Below, piece by piece: positions 40,663 through 52,597 of a stretch of DNA of 64,000 bases (positions are counted from its first letter, which is position 1; each line of letters begins with the position of its first letter). The stretch is from NCBI RefSeq assembly GCF_002242685.1, contig NZ_NBIM01000002.1, forward strand, positions 124,001-188,000, in the 5' to 3' direction. The DNA is from Oceanimonas doudoroffii. GTDB lineage: Bacteria > Pseudomonadota > Gammaproteobacteria > Enterobacterales > Aeromonadaceae. The position numbers and the translations under genes were made by a program. Below the pieces are notes generated by a model. It did no database searches, was not told the origin of the DNA, and saw only the letters and a list, made by a program, of their open reading frames with translations.

Positions 40663-41220
40663 GTGATAAACGACATTAAAACCGACGCCAAGGCACGCAT
40701 GGAAAAAAGCGTGGAAGCGCTGAAAACCCAGATGAACAAGGTGCGTACCGGCCGTGCTCATCCCAGCCTGCTCGACAGCATCAGTGTTGACTACTACGGC
40801 GCTTCTACCCCGCTCAACCAGCTGGCCAACATCACCACCGAAGACTCCCGCACCCTGGCGGTGACCGTGTTTGACCGCTCCATGATTCAAGCGGTGGAAA
40901 AGGCCATCATGATGTCGGATCTGGGTCTGAACCCGTCCAGCGCCGGTGCCATGATCCGCATTCCGCTGCCGCCGCTGACCGAGGAGCGCCGCAAGGACCT
41001 GATCAAGGTAGTGCGTAACGAAGCCGAACAGGGCCGGGTGGCCATTCGCAACATTCGTCGTGACGCCAACAGCAGCCTGAAGGCCCTGCTGAAGGAAAAG
41101 GAAATCTCCGAAGACGACGATCGTCGCGCTCAGGATGACGTGCAGAAGCTGACTGACCTGTACATCAAGCAGGTGGATGACGCCCTGGCCGCCAAGGAAA
41201 AAGAGTTGATGGAAATCTGA
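40663..41220 (+). CDS. frr: Ribosome recycling factor
   Basis: Splits post-termination ribosomes together with EF-G. The 185-residue length equals E. coli. The start is GTG at 40663, chosen because the product [23 protein letters not shown] aligns with the E. coli N-terminus and AAGGA lies 8 bp upstream. [49 protein letters not shown] and [20 protein letters not shown] are diagnostic. Confidence 0.97.
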   Translation: MINDIKTDAKARMEKSVEALKTQMNKVRTGRAHPSLLDSISVDYYGASTPLNQLANITTEDSRTLAVTVFDRSMIQAVEKAIMMSDLGLNPSSAGAMIRIPLPPLTEERRKDLIKVVRNEAEQGRVAIRNIRRDANSSLKALLKEKEISEDDDRRAQDDVQKLTDLYIKQVDDALAAKEKELMEI

Positions 41221-41244
41221 TAGTTACATCAGGTATAGTAGCCG

Positions 41245-41279
41245 ACGCCGTGTAGCTGCCTGCACGGCGTTTGTTTTTG
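41245..41279 (+). terminator. Terminator of frr
   Basis: ACGCCGTG-TAGCTGCCTG-CACGGCGT followed by TTGTTTTTGT. Separates frr from the uppS-led operon. Confidence 0.85.
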
Positions 41280-41292
41280 TGCAGGAGAGACT

Positions 41293-42072
<780 letters not shown>

Positions 42073-42131
42073 TAACGATAAGGGTGAGCATGCAAGGCGA
42101 AAGGCCTTCACCCTCGAAGAGAGGACATTTC

Positions 42132-42986
42132 TTGCTAAAGCTTCGTATCATCACGGCCCTGTGCCTGATCCCTGTGGTGCTGGGGGCCATTTTTATGCTG
42201 CCCCTGCCGTTTTTTGCCCTCTTTGCCACCGCCGTCTACCTGCTGGCGGGGCGGGAATGGGGTCATTTTATCGATGCCGGAAAAACCAATGTGGTCATGG
42301 TGTTCCTGGCCCTGGTGCTGGTGGCACTGATGGCCAGCGTGCCCATCGAGCATATCTGGGCCGACGGCCTGCACGGCTGGATTGACCTGGTACTGAACGC
42401 CGGCGCCTTGTGGTGGCTGTGCGCACTGCCGCTGGTGCTGCGTTATCCGGCCAGTCGTGCGCTGTGGCAGGGCCGGCCCTGGCTCAAGGCGGTGTTTGCC
42501 CTGCTCAGCCTGGTGCCGTTTTTCTGGTCGCTGCTGGTGTTGCGCAGCTATCAGTATGAGCAAAACCCGCACTACGGCGCCTGGCTGCTGCTGTTTGTCA
42601 TGGCCCTGGTGTGGGCCGCCGATACCGGCGCCTATTTTGCCGGTAAGGCACTGGGCCGGCACAAGCTGTGCCCCAGCGTCAGCCCGGGCAAAACCATTGA
42701 AGGCATGATCGGCGGCGTACTGGCCGCCTGTGTCCTGGCACTGGTGGTGACGCAGGCGGTGGCACTGCCTGCGGCCCAGACCCAGGCGGTGCTGCTGGCG
42801 TCCGTGGTGGCGGTGTTGGCCTCGGTGCTGGGAGACCTGGTAGAAAGCATGTTCAAGCGTGAGGCCGGCCTCAAGGACTCGGGCAGCATTTTGCCCGGTC
42901 ACGGCGGCATCATGGATCGCATCGACAGCCTGACCGCGGCACTGCCCATCTTCGTGGTGGTGTACCGGCTGGCGGGGCAGGGTTGA
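42132..42986 (+). CDS. cdsA: Phosphatidate cytidylyltransferase
   Basis: Makes CDP-diacylglycerol, the branch point of phospholipid synthesis; integral membrane protein with about eight helices. I start at TTG 42132 because the product [15 protein letters not shown] then aligns with E. coli MLKYRLISAFVLIPV and GAGAGGA is 7 bp upstream. This gives 284 residues against 285. GTG 42084 and ATG 42090 would add an uncharacteristic charged leader. The CDP-alcohol signature [28 protein letters not shown] is at the C-terminus. Confidence 0.93.
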   Translation: MLKLRIITALCLIPVVLGAIFMLPLPFFALFATAVYLLAGREWGHFIDAGKTNVVMVFLALVLVALMASVPIEHIWADGLHGWIDLVLNAGALWWLCALPLVLRYPASRALWQGRPWLKAVFALLSLVPFFWSLLVLRSYQYEQNPHYGAWLLLFVMALVWAADTGAYFAGKALGRHKLCPSVSPGKTIEGMIGGVLAACVLALVVTQAVALPAAQTQAVLLASVVAVLASVLGDLVESMFKREAGLKDSGSILPGHGGIMDRIDSLTAALPIFVVVYRLAGQG

Positions 42987-42987
42987 C

Positions 42988-44181
42988 ATGCAACAGCTGA
43001 CCATACTCGGAGCCAGCGGCTCCATTGGCCAGAGTACGCTTGGGGTGGTACGCCGCCACCCCGAGCGTTTTGGCGTTTTTGCGCTGACCGCCAGCCGTCA
43101 GGTTGAACGCATGCTGGCAGACTGCCTGGAGTTCGCGCCCCGTTTTGCGGTGATGGCTGAGCCCGCCGCCGCCGCCGAGCTGCGCCGGCGGCTGAATGAG
43201 GCCGGCAGTCGCACACAGGTGCTGGACGGCGCCGAGGCCCTGTGTCAGGTGGCCGCCGAGCCCGAGGTCGATACCGTGATGGCGGCCATAGTGGGCGCCG
43301 CCGGCCTGCTGCCCACCCTGGCGGCGGTGCGGGCCGGCAAGCGGGTGCTGCTGGCCAACAAGGAAGCCCTGGTGATGAGCGGCGAGCTGTTTATTGATGC
43401 CGTGCATCACAGCGGTGCCGAACTGCTGCCGGTGGACAGCGAGCATAACGCCATCTTCCAGTGCCTGCCCCCCGAGCTGCAACGTACCCCGGGCAGAGGG
43501 GACCTCGCCGGCGCCGGTATCGGCAAGATCCTGCTGACCGGCTCCGGCGGACCCTTTCGCTATACCCCGGTAGAGCAGCTTTCCGAGGTAACCCCGGCCG
43601 AGGCGGTCAATCACCCCAACTGGTCCATGGGGCCCAAGATTTCCGTGGACTCCGCCACCATGATGAACAAGGGGCTGGAATACATCGAAGCACGCTGGCT
43701 GTTTAATGCCGCGCCACACCAGATAGACGTGCTGGTGCACCCCCAGTCGGTGATCCATTCCATGGTGCAGTACTCGGATGGTTCCGTCTTGGCCCAGCTC
43801 GGTCAGCCGGATATGATGACTCCTATCGCACACAGCCTGGCCTGGCCCGAACGCATCGAGTCCGGGGTGGCGCCGCTCGACTTCACACGTCTTGGTGAGC
43901 TGAGCTTTATGGCACCCGACATGGCCCGTTACCCCTGCCTGCAGCTGGCCATCGACGCCTGTGGAGCGGGGCAGGGCGCCACCACGGCGCTGAATGCGGC
44001 CAACGAGGTGGCGGTGGCGGCCTTTCTGGAGCGGCGGCTGGCCTTTATGGCCATCGCCGGTATTAACCAAAAGGTCATGGACAGCCTGGGCGCCAGCCGG
44101 GCTCGGTCGCTGGAAGACATTCTGGCCCTGGACGCGCAAGCGCGGCGGCTGGCCGGGCAACTGATCGGGAAGCAAGCATGA
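42988..44181 (+). CDS. dxr: 1-deoxy-D-xylulose 5-phosphate reductoisomerase
   Basis: Second step of the MEP isoprenoid pathway, which supplies precursors to uppS. The 397-residue protein has the NADPH loop [17 protein letters not shown], then [40 protein letters not shown], the active-site loop [10 protein letters not shown] and [22 protein letters not shown] in pieces. It starts one base after the cdsA stop and overlaps rseP by 4 bp. Dense packing implies one transcript. Confidence 0.98.
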   Translation: MQQLTILGASGSIGQSTLGVVRRHPERFGVFALTASRQVERMLADCLEFAPRFAVMAEPAAAAELRRRLNEAGSRTQVLDGAEALCQVAAEPEVDTVMAAIVGAAGLLPTLAAVRAGKRVLLANKEALVMSGELFIDAVHHSGAELLPVDSEHNAIFQCLPPELQRTPGRGDLAGAGIGKILLTGSGGPFRYTPVEQLSEVTPAEAVNHPNWSMGPKISVDSATMMNKGLEYIEARWLFNAAPHQIDVLVHPQSVIHSMVQYSDGSVLAQLGQPDMMTPIAHSLAWPERIESGVAPLDFTRLGELSFMAPDMARYPCLQLAIDACGAGQGATTALNAANEVAVAAFLERRLAFMAIAGINQKVMDSLGASRARSLEDILALDAQARRLAGQLIGKQA

Positions 44182-45527
44182 TCGGCATATTGTGGAACCT
44201 GGGCGCCTTTATCGTCGCCCTTGGCATACTGGTGGCGGTACACGAATACGGCCATTTCTGGGTGGCCCGGCGCAATGGCGTGCGGGTCGAGCGCTTTTCC
44301 ATCGGCTTTGGCAAACCCATCTGGCGCAAGACCGGCCGTGACGGCACCGAATATGTGGTGGCCATGATCCCCCTGGGCGGTTACGTCAAAATGCTCGACG
44401 GCAGGGTGGACGAGGTGCCCGCCGAGCTGGCGGATCAGGCTTTTGATCAGAAGTCGGTATGGACGCGCATGGCCATTGTCGTGGCCGGGCCCATGGCCAA
44501 CTTTCTGTTTGCGGTGTTCGCCTTCTGGCTGATGTTCATGATCGGCGTGCCCTCGGTCAAGCCGGTGCTGCGGGATGTGACCGCCGAGTCGCCGGCGGCC
44601 ATGGCCGGCCTGCAGCCGGGCATGCAGATCACCGCCATCGATGGCAACGACGTGCTTACCTGGGAAGATGTCAACTTTGCCCTGATCGGCCGTATTGGTG
44701 CCGAGCAACTGATCATGCAGGTACAGGATGCCGACGGTCGCAACCAAAGCCTGACGGTGCCGCTGAGCAGCTGGCAGTTCGACCCCGACAGTGAATCGCC
44801 CATTTCCGCCCTGGGCCTTCGGCCCGAGGGGGCGACTCCTACCCTGGCCCTGGAGCAGGTGCTGGCGGGGGGCGCCGGCGAACAGGCGGGGCTGCTGCCC
44901 GGCGACACCCTGTACAGCGCCAATGGCGAAAAACTCGCCGACTGGGATCAGTTTGTGGCCCTGGTGCAGTCCTCGCCCGGTATTCCGGTGGAACTTGTGG
45001 TACAGCGGGGCGGTCAGAGCCTGGACCTGACGCTGACCCCGGCGTTGCGTGAGACCGACGACAGGGCCATTGGCTATGTCGGACTGGCGCCGTCGGTCAC
45101 CCCGGTGGACGAACGCTACCGTTTCGAGCTGAGCTACGGGCCGGTCAAGGCATTGTGGGCGGGCATGGATCGCACCTGGGAACTGACGGTGCTGACTTTT
45201 AACATGATTGGCAAACTGCTGACCGGCATCGTCTCCGTCGACAACCTGAGCGGGCCCATCTCCATCGCCAAGGGCGCCGGTGCCAGCGCCGGGTTCGGCC
45301 TGGTGTATTTTCTCAGCTTTATGGCGCTGGTCAGCGTCAACCTGGGCATCATCAACCTGCTGCCCCTGCCGGTGCTCGACGGCGGCCACCTGCTGTTTTA
45401 CCTGGTAGAAGCGGTGACCGGCCGGCCGGTGCCGGAGCGCGTGCAGGAACTGGGTTTTCGAATAGGAGCGGCCCTGCTGATATTGCTGATGGGGCTGGCA
45501 CTGTTTAATGACATTGGTCGCCTGTAA
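44178..45527 (+). CDS. rseP: Sigma-E regulator site-2 protease RseP
   Basis: RseP cuts anti-sigma RseA inside the membrane to release sigma-E, and clears signal peptide remnants. The zinc motif [14 protein letters not shown] is in helix 1; the second active-site motif [13 protein letters not shown] is near residue 395. Two periplasmic PDZ domains lie between (about 115-290; [16 protein letters not shown] and [14 protein letters not shown]). 449 residues, as in E. coli (450). The ATG overlaps dxr by 4 bp; bamA follows after 30 bp, linking envelope stress control to outer membrane assembly. Confidence 0.97.
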   Translation: MIGILWNLGAFIVALGILVAVHEYGHFWVARRNGVRVERFSIGFGKPIWRKTGRDGTEYVVAMIPLGGYVKMLDGRVDEVPAELADQAFDQKSVWTRMAIVVAGPMANFLFAVFAFWLMFMIGVPSVKPVLRDVTAESPAAMAGLQPGMQITAIDGNDVLTWEDVNFALIGRIGAEQLIMQVQDADGRNQSLTVPLSSWQFDPDSESPISALGLRPEGATPTLALEQVLAGGAGEQAGLLPGDTLYSANGEKLADWDQFVALVQSSPGIPVELVVQRGGQSLDLTLTPALRETDDRAIGYVGLAPSVTPVDERYRFELSYGPVKALWAGMDRTWELTVLTFNMIGKLLTGIVSVDNLSGPISIAKGAGASAGFGLVYFLSFMALVSVNLGIINLLPLPVLDGGHLLFYLVEAVTGRPVPERVQELGFRIGAALLILLMGLALFNDIGRL

Positions 45528-45557
45528 GGCGACAAGACACAAGGATCAAGTCAGGCT

Positions 45558-47963
45558 ATGGCAAAAACAAGGGCTATAACCAATACGCTCGCCGCGTCCT
45601 GCCTGCTGGGAGCCAGCATGCTGGCTCAGGCACAGGGCGGCATCTCCCCCTTTGTGGTAGAAGACATTCAGGTCAAGGGCCTGCAACGGGTCACCCTGGG
45701 GGCCGCGCTGCTCAGTCTGCCGGTACGGGTGGGCGAAGAAGTGGATCAGGCCCAGCTGGCCGAGGCCATTCGCAGCCTCTATGCCTCCGGCAACTTTGAA
45801 CAGGTGCAACTGCTGCGGGACGGCGACGTGCTGGTGGTGCAGGTGACCGAGCGTCCCACCATTGCCGGCATCAGCTTCAGCGGCAATAAGGAGATCAAAG
45901 AAGAGCAACTGCGGGAAAGCCTGGAAGGTGCCGGCGTGCGAGTGGGTGAGCCCCTGGACCGCACCACCCTGAGCGAGCTGGAAAAAGGCCTGGAAGACTT
46001 TTATTACGGCGTGGGCAAATACTCCGCCAACGTCAAGGCGGTGCTGACGCCGCTGCCTCGTAACCGGGTGGACCTCAAGTTTGAATTCGTGGAAGGCGAG
46101 GCCGCCGAAATCAAGCAGATCAACATTGTCGGCAACCGCGCCTTCAGCGAAGAGCAACTGCTGGATCAGCTGGAGCTGTCCGATGACGTACCCTGGTGGA
46201 ACATTCTGGGCGACCAGCGTTACCAGAAACAGAAGCTGGCCGGTGACATAGAAACCCTGCGCTCCTTTTACCGCGACCGGGGTTACCTCAAGGCCGACGT
46301 GACATCCACTCAGGTGTCCATGTCACCCGACAAGCAGGGTGTCTACATCACCCTTAACGTCACCGAAGGGGAGCAGTACACCGTCTCCGGCGTCAGCCTG
46401 CGCGGCAACATGATCGACCGCCAGCGGGAGCTCAATGAACTGGTGCCCATCGAGAAAGGCGACCTCTACTCCGCCGGCGACGTCGCCCATATGGAAGAGC
46501 TGCTGTCGCGGTTTCTCGGCCGCTTTGGCTACGCCTATCCGCGTATCAACACCTTTCCGCAGATCGACGAAGCCGCCAAAAAGGTGGAGCTGGTGGTCAA
46601 CATCGAGCCGGGCAACCGGGTCTATGTGCGCCGTATTAACTTCAGCGGCAACGAAATCACCAAGGACGAGGTGCTGCGCCGGGAAATGCGTCAGGTGGAA
46701 GGCACCTGGTTGTCGAGCGAGAACGTCGAGCAGTCCCGTACCCGTCTGAATCGGCTGGGTTACTTTGAAAACGTCGAGGTGGAAACCCGTCGTATTCCCG
46801 GTGAAGACGATCTGGTTGACCTGGACGTCAAGGTCAAGGAGCAGCCCGCCGGCTCCATTAACTTTGGGGTGGGCTTTGGTACCGACTCCGGCTTCAGCAT
46901 TCAGGCCGGACTGCAGCAGGACAACTTCCTCGGCACCGGCAACCGGGTGGGTATCAACTCCCAGATGAACGATTACTCCAAGAACGTGTCGCTGGACTTT
47001 ACCGACCCCTACTTCACCGTGGATGGTGTCAGCCTGGGTGGCCGGGTCTACTACCGCTCGTTTGAGCCCGATGACGATTTCGGCTCTATCGATTATGAGA
47101 GTACCACCTATGGTGTGCGTGGCCTGACCGGCTTTCCCATCGATGAGGACAACAGCCTTAACTTCAGCCTAGGCTATGAGCACAATACCCTGAGCCAGCC
47201 GAGCGATCCTTCGCTGCAGCTGCAGGACTTCTGGGCCGACAATGGCGTGAACGACGATGAAGATGTCGCCTTTGACGACTTTGACATTACCGCCGGTTGG
47301 ACCCGTAACACCCTTAACCGGGGCATGTTCCCCACCGCCGGCAGTCGCCAGAGCGTCAGCGCCAAGGTCACTGTGCCCGGCTCGGACCTGCAGTATTACA
47401 AGCTGAGCTTTGACGACGGCCATTATTTCCCGCTGGATCGCAAGCACAACTGGGTGCTGCACGGCAAGTTCCGCGCCGCCTACGGTAACGGCTACGGCAG
47501 TACCGGCCGGCTACCGTTCTTTGAAAACTACTACGCAGGCGGCTTTAGCACCCTGCGCGGCTTCAAGAGCAACTCGGTGGGCCCGCGTGCCGTCTATGAC
47601 GAAAACGGCACCCTGAGCACCGATGGCAGCGCCATTGGCGGTAACGCCCTGCTGGCCGGTTCTCTCGAGCTGATTGTGCCCACGCCCTTTGCCGGTGAAG
47701 ACCTGCAACGCTCTTTGCGTACCAGCCTGTTTATGGACGTGGGCACGGTATGGGACACCGAATACGATGCGTCACGGTTCGCCGGTTGCACCTCCGGGTG
47801 TTATGACTTCGGCGATCCGGGCGAGTATCGTGCTTCGGCCGGCGTCAGCATGCAGTGGCTGTCGCCGCTTGGCCCGCTGGTGTTCTCCCTGGCCACCCCG
47901 ATCACCGAGGTGGAAGGGGATGAAACTGAGGTGTTCAACTTCAATATCGGCCGTACGTTTTAA
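45558..47963 (+). CDS. bamA: Outer membrane protein assembly factor BamA
   Basis: Core of the BAM complex that folds beta-barrel proteins into the outer membrane. The signal peptide runs to about residue 27 (ASMLAQAQ). Five POTRA domains follow (about 28-430; for example [60 protein letters not shown]). The barrel (about 430-801) contains the lid-locking VRGF-type motif as [14 protein letters not shown] and ends NFNIGRTF with the C-terminal Phe. 801 residues. It is followed by skp after a repeat element. Confidence 0.97.
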   Translation: MAKTRAITNTLAASCLLGASMLAQAQGGISPFVVEDIQVKGLQRVTLGAALLSLPVRVGEEVDQAQLAEAIRSLYASGNFEQVQLLRDGDVLVVQVTERPTIAGISFSGNKEIKEEQLRESLEGAGVRVGEPLDRTTLSELEKGLEDFYYGVGKYSANVKAVLTPLPRNRVDLKFEFVEGEAAEIKQINIVGNRAFSEEQLLDQLELSDDVPWWNILGDQRYQKQKLAGDIETLRSFYRDRGYLKADVTSTQVSMSPDKQGVYITLNVTEGEQYTVSGVSLRGNMIDRQRELNELVPIEKGDLYSAGDVAHMEELLSRFLGRFGYAYPRINTFPQIDEAAKKVELVVNIEPGNRVYVRRINFSGNEITKDEVLRREMRQVEGTWLSSENVEQSRTRLNRLGYFENVEVETRRIPGEDDLVDLDVKVKEQPAGSINFGVGFGTDSGFSIQAGLQQDNFLGTGNRVGINSQMNDYSKNVSLDFTDPYFTVDGVSLGGRVYYRSFEPDDDFGSIDYESTTYGVRGLTGFPIDEDNSLNFSLGYEHNTLSQPSDPSLQLQDFWADNGVNDDEDVAFDDFDITAGWTRNTLNRGMFPTAGSRQSVSAKVTVPGSDLQYYKLSFDDGHYFPLDRKHNWVLHGKFRAAYGNGYGSTGRLPFFENYYAGGFSTLRGFKSNSVGPRAVYDENGTLSTDGSAIGGNALLAGSLELIVPTPFAGEDLQRSLRTSLFMDVGTVWDTEYDASRFAGCTSGCYDFGDPGEYRASAGVSMQWLSPLGPLVFSLATPITEVEGDETEVFNFNIGRTF

Positions 47964-47970
47964 ATAAAGA

Positions 47971-48030
47971 CGTGAAGGGTGAGGCTTTGGGCGTGAGGAG
48001 AAATCGATATCCTCACCCTTCATCCCTCAC
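47971..48030. repeat. GTGAGG/CCTCAC inverted-repeat element (copy 4)
   Basis: GTGAAGGGTGAGG (47973-47985) pairs with CCTCACCCTTCAT (48011-48023), with GCGTGAGGAG and CCCTCAC in addition. It fills the bamA-skp gap, immediately upstream of the skp ribosome-binding site. Confidence 0.65.
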
Positions 48031-48048
48031 CGAACAAGGAGCATGCAC

Positions 48049-48549
48049 ATGAACAAACTGTTTAAACTGGCCGGCGCCCTGGCGCTGGTGCTGACTGCCA
48101 CTCTGGCCCAGGCGCAGGGCAAGATCGCCGTGGTGGATACCGGCGAGGTATTTCAGAAAATGCCCCAACGCGAGGTGGTACGTAACCAGCTGAAAAACGA
48201 GTTCGCCTCTCGCGTGAAGGAAGTACAGCAGCTGGAAGAGCAGGGCCGCAGCTTTGTGGAAAAACAGCAAAAAGACATGGCCTTTATGAACGACCAGCAA
48301 AAGGCCGAGGCCCAGAAAAAACTTAATGATATGCAGGCCAACTTCGTGCAAAAGGCCCGGGCGCTGGAGCAGGATCGGGCCCGCCGCGAAAACGAAGAAC
48401 GCCAGAAAATGCTGTCGCGCATCAAGGTCGCGATAGATGACATCACCAAGGCGCAGGGTCTGGACCTGGTACTGGAGCGGGGAGCCGTCATTTACATGGT
48501 ACCTTCCCTCGACATCACCCAGCAGGTGATCAGCCGCGTCAGCAAGTAA
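48049..48549 (+). CDS. skp: Periplasmic chaperone Skp
   Basis: Skp is a trimeric jellyfish-shaped chaperone that carries unfolded outer membrane proteins to BamA. The 166-residue protein has a signal peptide (1 to about 22, ending ATLAQAQ), the start of the mature body [19 protein letters not shown], a long charged coiled coil (about 45-125) and a C-terminal [12 protein letters not shown] beta strand. ATG 48049 is preferred over ATG 48043 because AAGGAG is 8 bp from it and only 1-2 bp from the other. Confidence 0.93.
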   Translation: MNKLFKLAGALALVLTATLAQAQGKIAVVDTGEVFQKMPQREVVRNQLKNEFASRVKEVQQLEEQGRSFVEKQQKDMAFMNDQQKAEAQKKLNDMQANFVQKARALEQDRARRENEERQKMLSRIKVAIDDITKAQGLDLVLERGAVIYMVPSLDITQQVISRVSK

Positions 48550-48565
48550 TAACAAGAGCAAGCCC

Positions 48566-49588
48566 ATGAGCGTAACACTGCAACAACTGGCCCAGGCACT
48601 GGGCGCCGAGCTGCACGGCGATGCGGCTGAGCCCATTCTCAAGGTCAACACCCTGGAAAAGGCCGGCCCCGGCGACATCGCCTTTCTCACCGACGGCAAA
48701 TACCGCCACCTGCTAAAGAGTACGCAGGCCACGGCCGTTATTCTGCGGGCAGAAGACAAGGGCGAAAGCCCGGTGCCCTGTCTGGTGATGAAGGATCCCT
48801 ACCTCGGCTTTGCCCTGGCGGCCCAGGCCCTTGACACCACACCGGCTCCGGCGGTGGACATTCATCCCACTGCCGTGGTGGCGGACGACGTCACCCTGGG
48901 CGAGGGCGTGGCCATCGGCGCCAATGCGGTGATCGAGTCCGGCGTGGTGCTTGAAAGCGGCGTTATCGTCGGTCCCGGCAGCTTCGTGGGCAAAAATACG
49001 CGCCTGGGTGCCCGCACCCGGTTGTGGGCCAACGTCACCATCTACCACGGTGTGACCATGGGGACCGACTGCCTGGTGCAGTCGGGCACGGTGATCGGCG
49101 CCGACGGCTTCGGTTATGCCAACAACAAAGGGGAGTGGGTCAAGATTCCGCAGCTCGGCGGCGTGGTCATCGGTAACCGGGTGGAAATCGGCGCCTGTAC
49201 TACCATAGACAGGGGGGCTCTGGACGACACCCGCATCGCCGACAACGTGATCATCGACAACCAGTGCCAGATCGCCCACAACGTGGAAATCGGCTACGGC
49301 ACCGCCATGGCGGGAGGCACCATCATGGCCGGTAGTCTCAAGGTCGGTAAATATTGTATTATTGGCGGCGCCTCGGTGTTCAACGGCCACATGGAGATCT
49401 GTGACGGCGTCACCATTACCGGCATGGCCATGGTGATGCGACCCATTACCGAGCCCGGCATCTATTCCTCCGGTATTCCGCTGCAACCGAACAAGGAATG
49501 GCGCAAAACGGCGGCGCGCGTGATGCGCATCGACGACATGCACAAGCGGCTGAGCCAGCTTGAGAAAAAATTAAACAACAAAGATTAA
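48566..49588 (+). CDS. lpxD: UDP-3-O-(3-hydroxyacyl)glucosamine N-acyltransferase LpxD
   Basis: Third step of lipid A synthesis. The 340-residue protein has the N-terminal uridine-binding domain ([17 protein letters not shown]), then a left-handed beta-helix of hexapeptide repeats ([21 protein letters not shown]). The catalytic His is in [18 protein letters not shown], with [18 protein letters not shown]. The C-terminal coiled helix is [12 protein letters not shown]. It starts 16 bp after skp in the conserved skp-lpxD-fabZ-lpxA-lpxB order. Confidence 0.97.
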   Translation: MSVTLQQLAQALGAELHGDAAEPILKVNTLEKAGPGDIAFLTDGKYRHLLKSTQATAVILRAEDKGESPVPCLVMKDPYLGFALAAQALDTTPAPAVDIHPTAVVADDVTLGEGVAIGANAVIESGVVLESGVIVGPGSFVGKNTRLGARTRLWANVTIYHGVTMGTDCLVQSGTVIGADGFGYANNKGEWVKIPQLGGVVIGNRVEIGACTTIDRGALDDTRIADNVIIDNQCQIAHNVEIGYGTAMAGGTIMAGSLKVGKYCIIGGASVFNGHMEICDGVTITGMAMVMRPITEPGIYSSGIPLQPNKEWRKTAARVMRIDDMHKRLSQLEKKLNNKD

Positions 49589-49610
49589 GCACATTTGGTA
49601 GGGTTAAATT

Positions 49611-50072
49611 TTGAGTAACGAACTGAATCAGTTGGACATCCAGGAAATTCTGGAACTGTTGCCGCACCGCTATCCTTTTCTGATGGTCGACAAGGTGGCC
49701 CACTACGAAATCAGCCCTGAGCGCAAGACGCTGCGCGGCATCAAGAACGTGTCGTTCAACGAGCCCATGTTCACCGGCCACTTTCCCAACAAGCCGGTGT
49801 TTCCCGGTGTGCTGATCCTGGAAGCCATGGCCCAGGCCACCGGCATTCTGGCATTCAAGATGGTGGGCAAGCCCAAGCCCAATGAGCTGTATTACTTTGC
49901 TTCCATCGACAACGCCCGTTTTAAGCGCCCCGTGGTACCGGGAGATCAACTGGTGCTGGACGTGGTTTATCTGAAAGAACGCAGAGGCATTGCCAAGTTT
50001 ACCGGTGTTGCCAGCGTTGACGGCGAAGTAGTGTGCACCGCCGAGCTGATGTGTGCCAAACGCGAGGGTTGA
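49611..50072 (+). CDS. fabZ: 3-hydroxyacyl-ACP dehydratase FabZ
   Basis: Dehydrates 3-hydroxyacyl-ACP in fatty acid elongation and competes with LpxA for 3-hydroxymyristoyl-ACP. The hot-dog fold protein has 153 residues, [14 protein letters not shown] with the catalytic His, [20 protein letters not shown] with the catalytic Glu, and [21 protein letters not shown]. It starts with TTG at 49611; no ATG in frame fits the family's N-terminus and AGGG precedes it. It sits between lpxD and lpxA. Confidence 0.96.
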   Translation: MSNELNQLDIQEILELLPHRYPFLMVDKVAHYEISPERKTLRGIKNVSFNEPMFTGHFPNKPVFPGVLILEAMAQATGILAFKMVGKPKPNELYYFASIDNARFKRPVVPGDQLVLDVVYLKERRGIAKFTGVASVDGEVVCTAELMCAKREG

Positions 50073-50074
50073 GT

Positions 50075-50866
50075 GTGAGTGAACAAGGTGCAGTGATCCA
50101 TGAAACCGCCATCGTCCACCCCAGCGCCGTTATCGGCAAGGGCGTGGAGATTGGCCCCTGGACCCTGGTTGGTCCCGACGTGGAAATTGGTGACGACTGC
50201 TGGATTGGCCCCCATGTGGTGATCAAGGGGCCCACCCGCATCGGCAAGCGCAACCGTATTTTCCAGTTTGCCTCCATCGGTGAAGACTGCCAGGACAAGA
50301 AGTACGCCGGCGAGCACACCGTGCTGGAAATTGGCGACGACAACGTTATTCGTGAATCCTGCACCTTTCACCGGGGCACGTCTCAGGATGAAAGCCTCAC
50401 CACAGTGGGCAGCCGCAACCTGTTTATGGTGAACGTGCATGTGGCCCACGACTGCCGCATTGGCAGCGATTGCATTTTTGCCAACAACGCCACTCTGGCG
50501 GGGCATGTGCACATCGGTGACCACGTCATCTTTGGTGGTCATGCCGCCATTCACCAGTTTGGCCGGGTTGGCAGCCACGCCTTTATCGCCGGCTGCGCCG
50601 CGCTCAATAAAGATGTGCCGCCCTATGTGATGGCCGCCGGGCTCTACGCCAAGCCCTTTGGCATTAACTCCGAAGGCCTGCGCCGCCGGGGCTTCAGCAA
50701 GGAAGCCATCTCCGCCATCAAGCAGGCCTACAAGGAAATCTTCCGCAGCGGCAAGACCGTGGAGGAAGTGCTTCCGGCCCTGCAGGCGCTAAGTGACAAG
50801 CAGCCGGAAGTGGCCATCATGGTCGACTTCCTCAAGGCCAACGAGCGCGGGATTATTCGTGCCTGA
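50075..50866 (+). CDS. lpxA: UDP-N-acetylglucosamine acyltransferase LpxA
   Basis: First enzyme of lipid A synthesis. A left-handed beta-helix ([16 protein letters not shown]) with the catalytic His in [26 protein letters not shown], and a helical C-terminus ([20 protein letters not shown]). The start is uncertain: GTG 50075, two bases after the fabZ stop, gives 263 residues beginning [14 protein letters not shown] 50093 gives 257 residues beginning MIHETA, which fits Vibrio-type LpxA better. The stop overlaps the lpxB start by 8 bp. Confidence 0.95.
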   Translation: MSEQGAVIHETAIVHPSAVIGKGVEIGPWTLVGPDVEIGDDCWIGPHVVIKGPTRIGKRNRIFQFASIGEDCQDKKYAGEHTVLEIGDDNVIRESCTFHRGTSQDESLTTVGSRNLFMVNVHVAHDCRIGSDCIFANNATLAGHVHIGDHVIFGGHAAIHQFGRVGSHAFIAGCAALNKDVPPYVMAAGLYAKPFGINSEGLRRRGFSKEAISAIKQAYKEIFRSGKTVEEVLPALQALSDKQPEVAIMVDFLKANERGIIRA

Positions 50867-52007
50867 GGCGCCGCTGCGTATTGGCATCGTCGCCGGTGAA
50901 GTCTCCGGCGACACCCTTGGCGCAGGACTCATTCGCGAGCTGCGCCGCCGCCATCCCGATGCCATCATTGAAGGCATAGCCGGCCCGCAGATGCAGGCCG
51001 AGGGCTGTAAGGCCCTGTTCGACATGGAAGAGCTGGCGGTAATGGGCGTGGTGGAAGTGCTGGGCCGGCTGCCGCGCATTCTGCAAATTCGCAAGCAGAT
51101 CATTCGGCATTTCATTGCCAACCCACCCGATGTGTTCGTGGGCATCGATGCCCCCGATTTCAACATCGGTGTGGAGCACAAACTCAAGCAAACGGGCATT
51201 GCCACCGTGCACTACGTCAGCCCCTCGGTCTGGGCCTGGCGGCAGAACCGCATTCACAAGGTCAAGGCCGCCACCGATCTGGTGCTGGCCTTTCTGCCCT
51301 TTGAAAAGGCGTTTTACGACCGCTTTGATGCCCCCTGTCGTTTTATCGGCCATACCCTGGCGGATAAAATGCCGCTGCTGCCCGACACTCGGGGTGCCCG
51401 GGAACGCCTGGGCCTGGATGTGAATGGTCGCTATCTGGCGCTGCTGCCCGGCAGCCGCCACGCCGAGGTGACCCTGCTGGCCCCGGTGTACCTGGAGGCC
51501 TGCAAGCAGCTCAAGGTGCGCCACCCCGAGCTTCAATTTGTGGTGCCCCTGGTCAGCGAAAAGCGCCGCCAGGAGTTTCTCGCCATCAAGGAGCGAGTAG
51601 CGCCCGGGCTCGATATTACCCTGATTGAAGGGCAAGGTCGCGAGGTGATGACCGCCGCCGATGTGGTGCTGTTGGCATCCGGCACCGCCACCCTGGAAGC
51701 CATGCTGGCCAAAAAGCCCATGGTTGTGGGCTATAAACTGAAAGACTTCAGTTACTGGCTGGCCCAGCGGCTGGTGAAAACCGAGCATGTGTCGCTGCCC
51801 AACCTGCTGGCGGATCAGACCCTGGTGAGCGAGCTGATTCAGCACGAATGCACCCCCTGCCATATCGTGGACGAAATCGGCAAGCTGCTTGATAACGACA
51901 CCAGTGAGCTGGTGGCCCACTTTACCCAACTGCACAAACGTATTCGTTGCAATGCCGACGAACAGGCCGCCCTGGCGGTGCTGGAGCTGGCAACCAGAAA
52001 ACCATGA
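50859..52007 (+). CDS. lpxB: Lipid A disaccharide synthase LpxB
   Basis: Joins UDP-2,3-diacylglucosamine and lipid X to form the lipid A disaccharide; a peripheral GT-B fold glycosyltransferase. The GTG at 50859 lies inside the end of lpxA; the product then has 382 residues, exactly the E. coli length, beginning with [18 protein letters not shown] near residue 10. [53 protein letters not shown] and [22 protein letters not shown] in parts are diagnostic. rnhB overlaps its stop by 4 bp. Confidence 0.97.
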   Translation: MPEAPLRIGIVAGEVSGDTLGAGLIRELRRRHPDAIIEGIAGPQMQAEGCKALFDMEELAVMGVVEVLGRLPRILQIRKQIIRHFIANPPDVFVGIDAPDFNIGVEHKLKQTGIATVHYVSPSVWAWRQNRIHKVKAATDLVLAFLPFEKAFYDRFDAPCRFIGHTLADKMPLLPDTRGARERLGLDVNGRYLALLPGSRHAEVTLLAPVYLEACKQLKVRHPELQFVVPLVSEKRRQEFLAIKERVAPGLDITLIEGQGREVMTAADVVLLASGTATLEAMLAKKPMVVGYKLKDFSYWLAQRLVKTEHVSLPNLLADQTLVSELIQHECTPCHIVDEIGKLLDNDTSELVAHFTQLHKRIRCNADEQAALAVLELATRKP

Positions 52008-52597
52008 GCGACATTATTTACCCCAGCGGCGTGCTGGTGGCCGGGGTCGACGAAGTGGGGCGGGGCCCCCTGGTCGGCGACGTGGTCACCGCCGCCGTGA
52101 TTCTTGACCCGAATCGTCCCATTCCCGGCCTGGCCGACTCCAAGAAAATCAGCGAGAAAAAGCGTGAGCTGCTGGCGCCGCTTATTCGCGAGCATGCCCT
52201 GGCCTGGGCCATTGGCCGTTGCAGCGCCGCCGAAATCGACCAGCTCAATATATTGCAGGCCACCATGCTGGCCATGACCCGGGCGGTGGCGCGGCTTGCG
52301 GTACAGCCCGGCTTTGTGTTTATCGACGGCAACCGCTGTCCCAGTTTGCCCATGCCCGCCCAGGCGGTGGTCAAGGGCGACAGCCGAGTGGCGGAGATCA
52401 GCGCCGCCTCTATTCTCGCTAAGGTGGCGCGGGATCAGGAAATGCTGGCCCTGGATGCCTTGCACCCCGAATACGGCTTTGCCCGCCACAAGGGCTACCC
52501 CACCAAAGAGCATCTGGCGGCCCTGGCCGAGCACGGTGCCCTGCCCGAGCACCGCAGAAGCTTTAAACCCGTGGCCCGGGCGCTGGAGGGCGCATGA
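52004..52597 (+). CDS. rnhB: Ribonuclease HII
   Basis: Cuts RNA in DNA-RNA hybrids and at single ribonucleotides in DNA. The 197-residue protein has the catalytic [15 protein letters not shown] (Asp-Glu), [11 protein letters not shown] and [23 protein letters not shown] with further acidic residues, and the [21 protein letters not shown] tail in parts. The ATG at 52004 overlaps the lpxB stop (ATGA), and its own stop overlaps dnaE the same way. Highly conserved lpxB-rnhB-dnaE order. Confidence 0.97.
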   Translation: MSDIIYPSGVLVAGVDEVGRGPLVGDVVTAAVILDPNRPIPGLADSKKISEKKRELLAPLIREHALAWAIGRCSAAEIDQLNILQATMLAMTRAVARLAVQPGFVFIDGNRCPSLPMPAQAVVKGDSRVAEISAASILAKVARDQEMLALDALHPEYGFARHKGYPTKEHLAALAEHGALPEHRRSFKPVARALEGA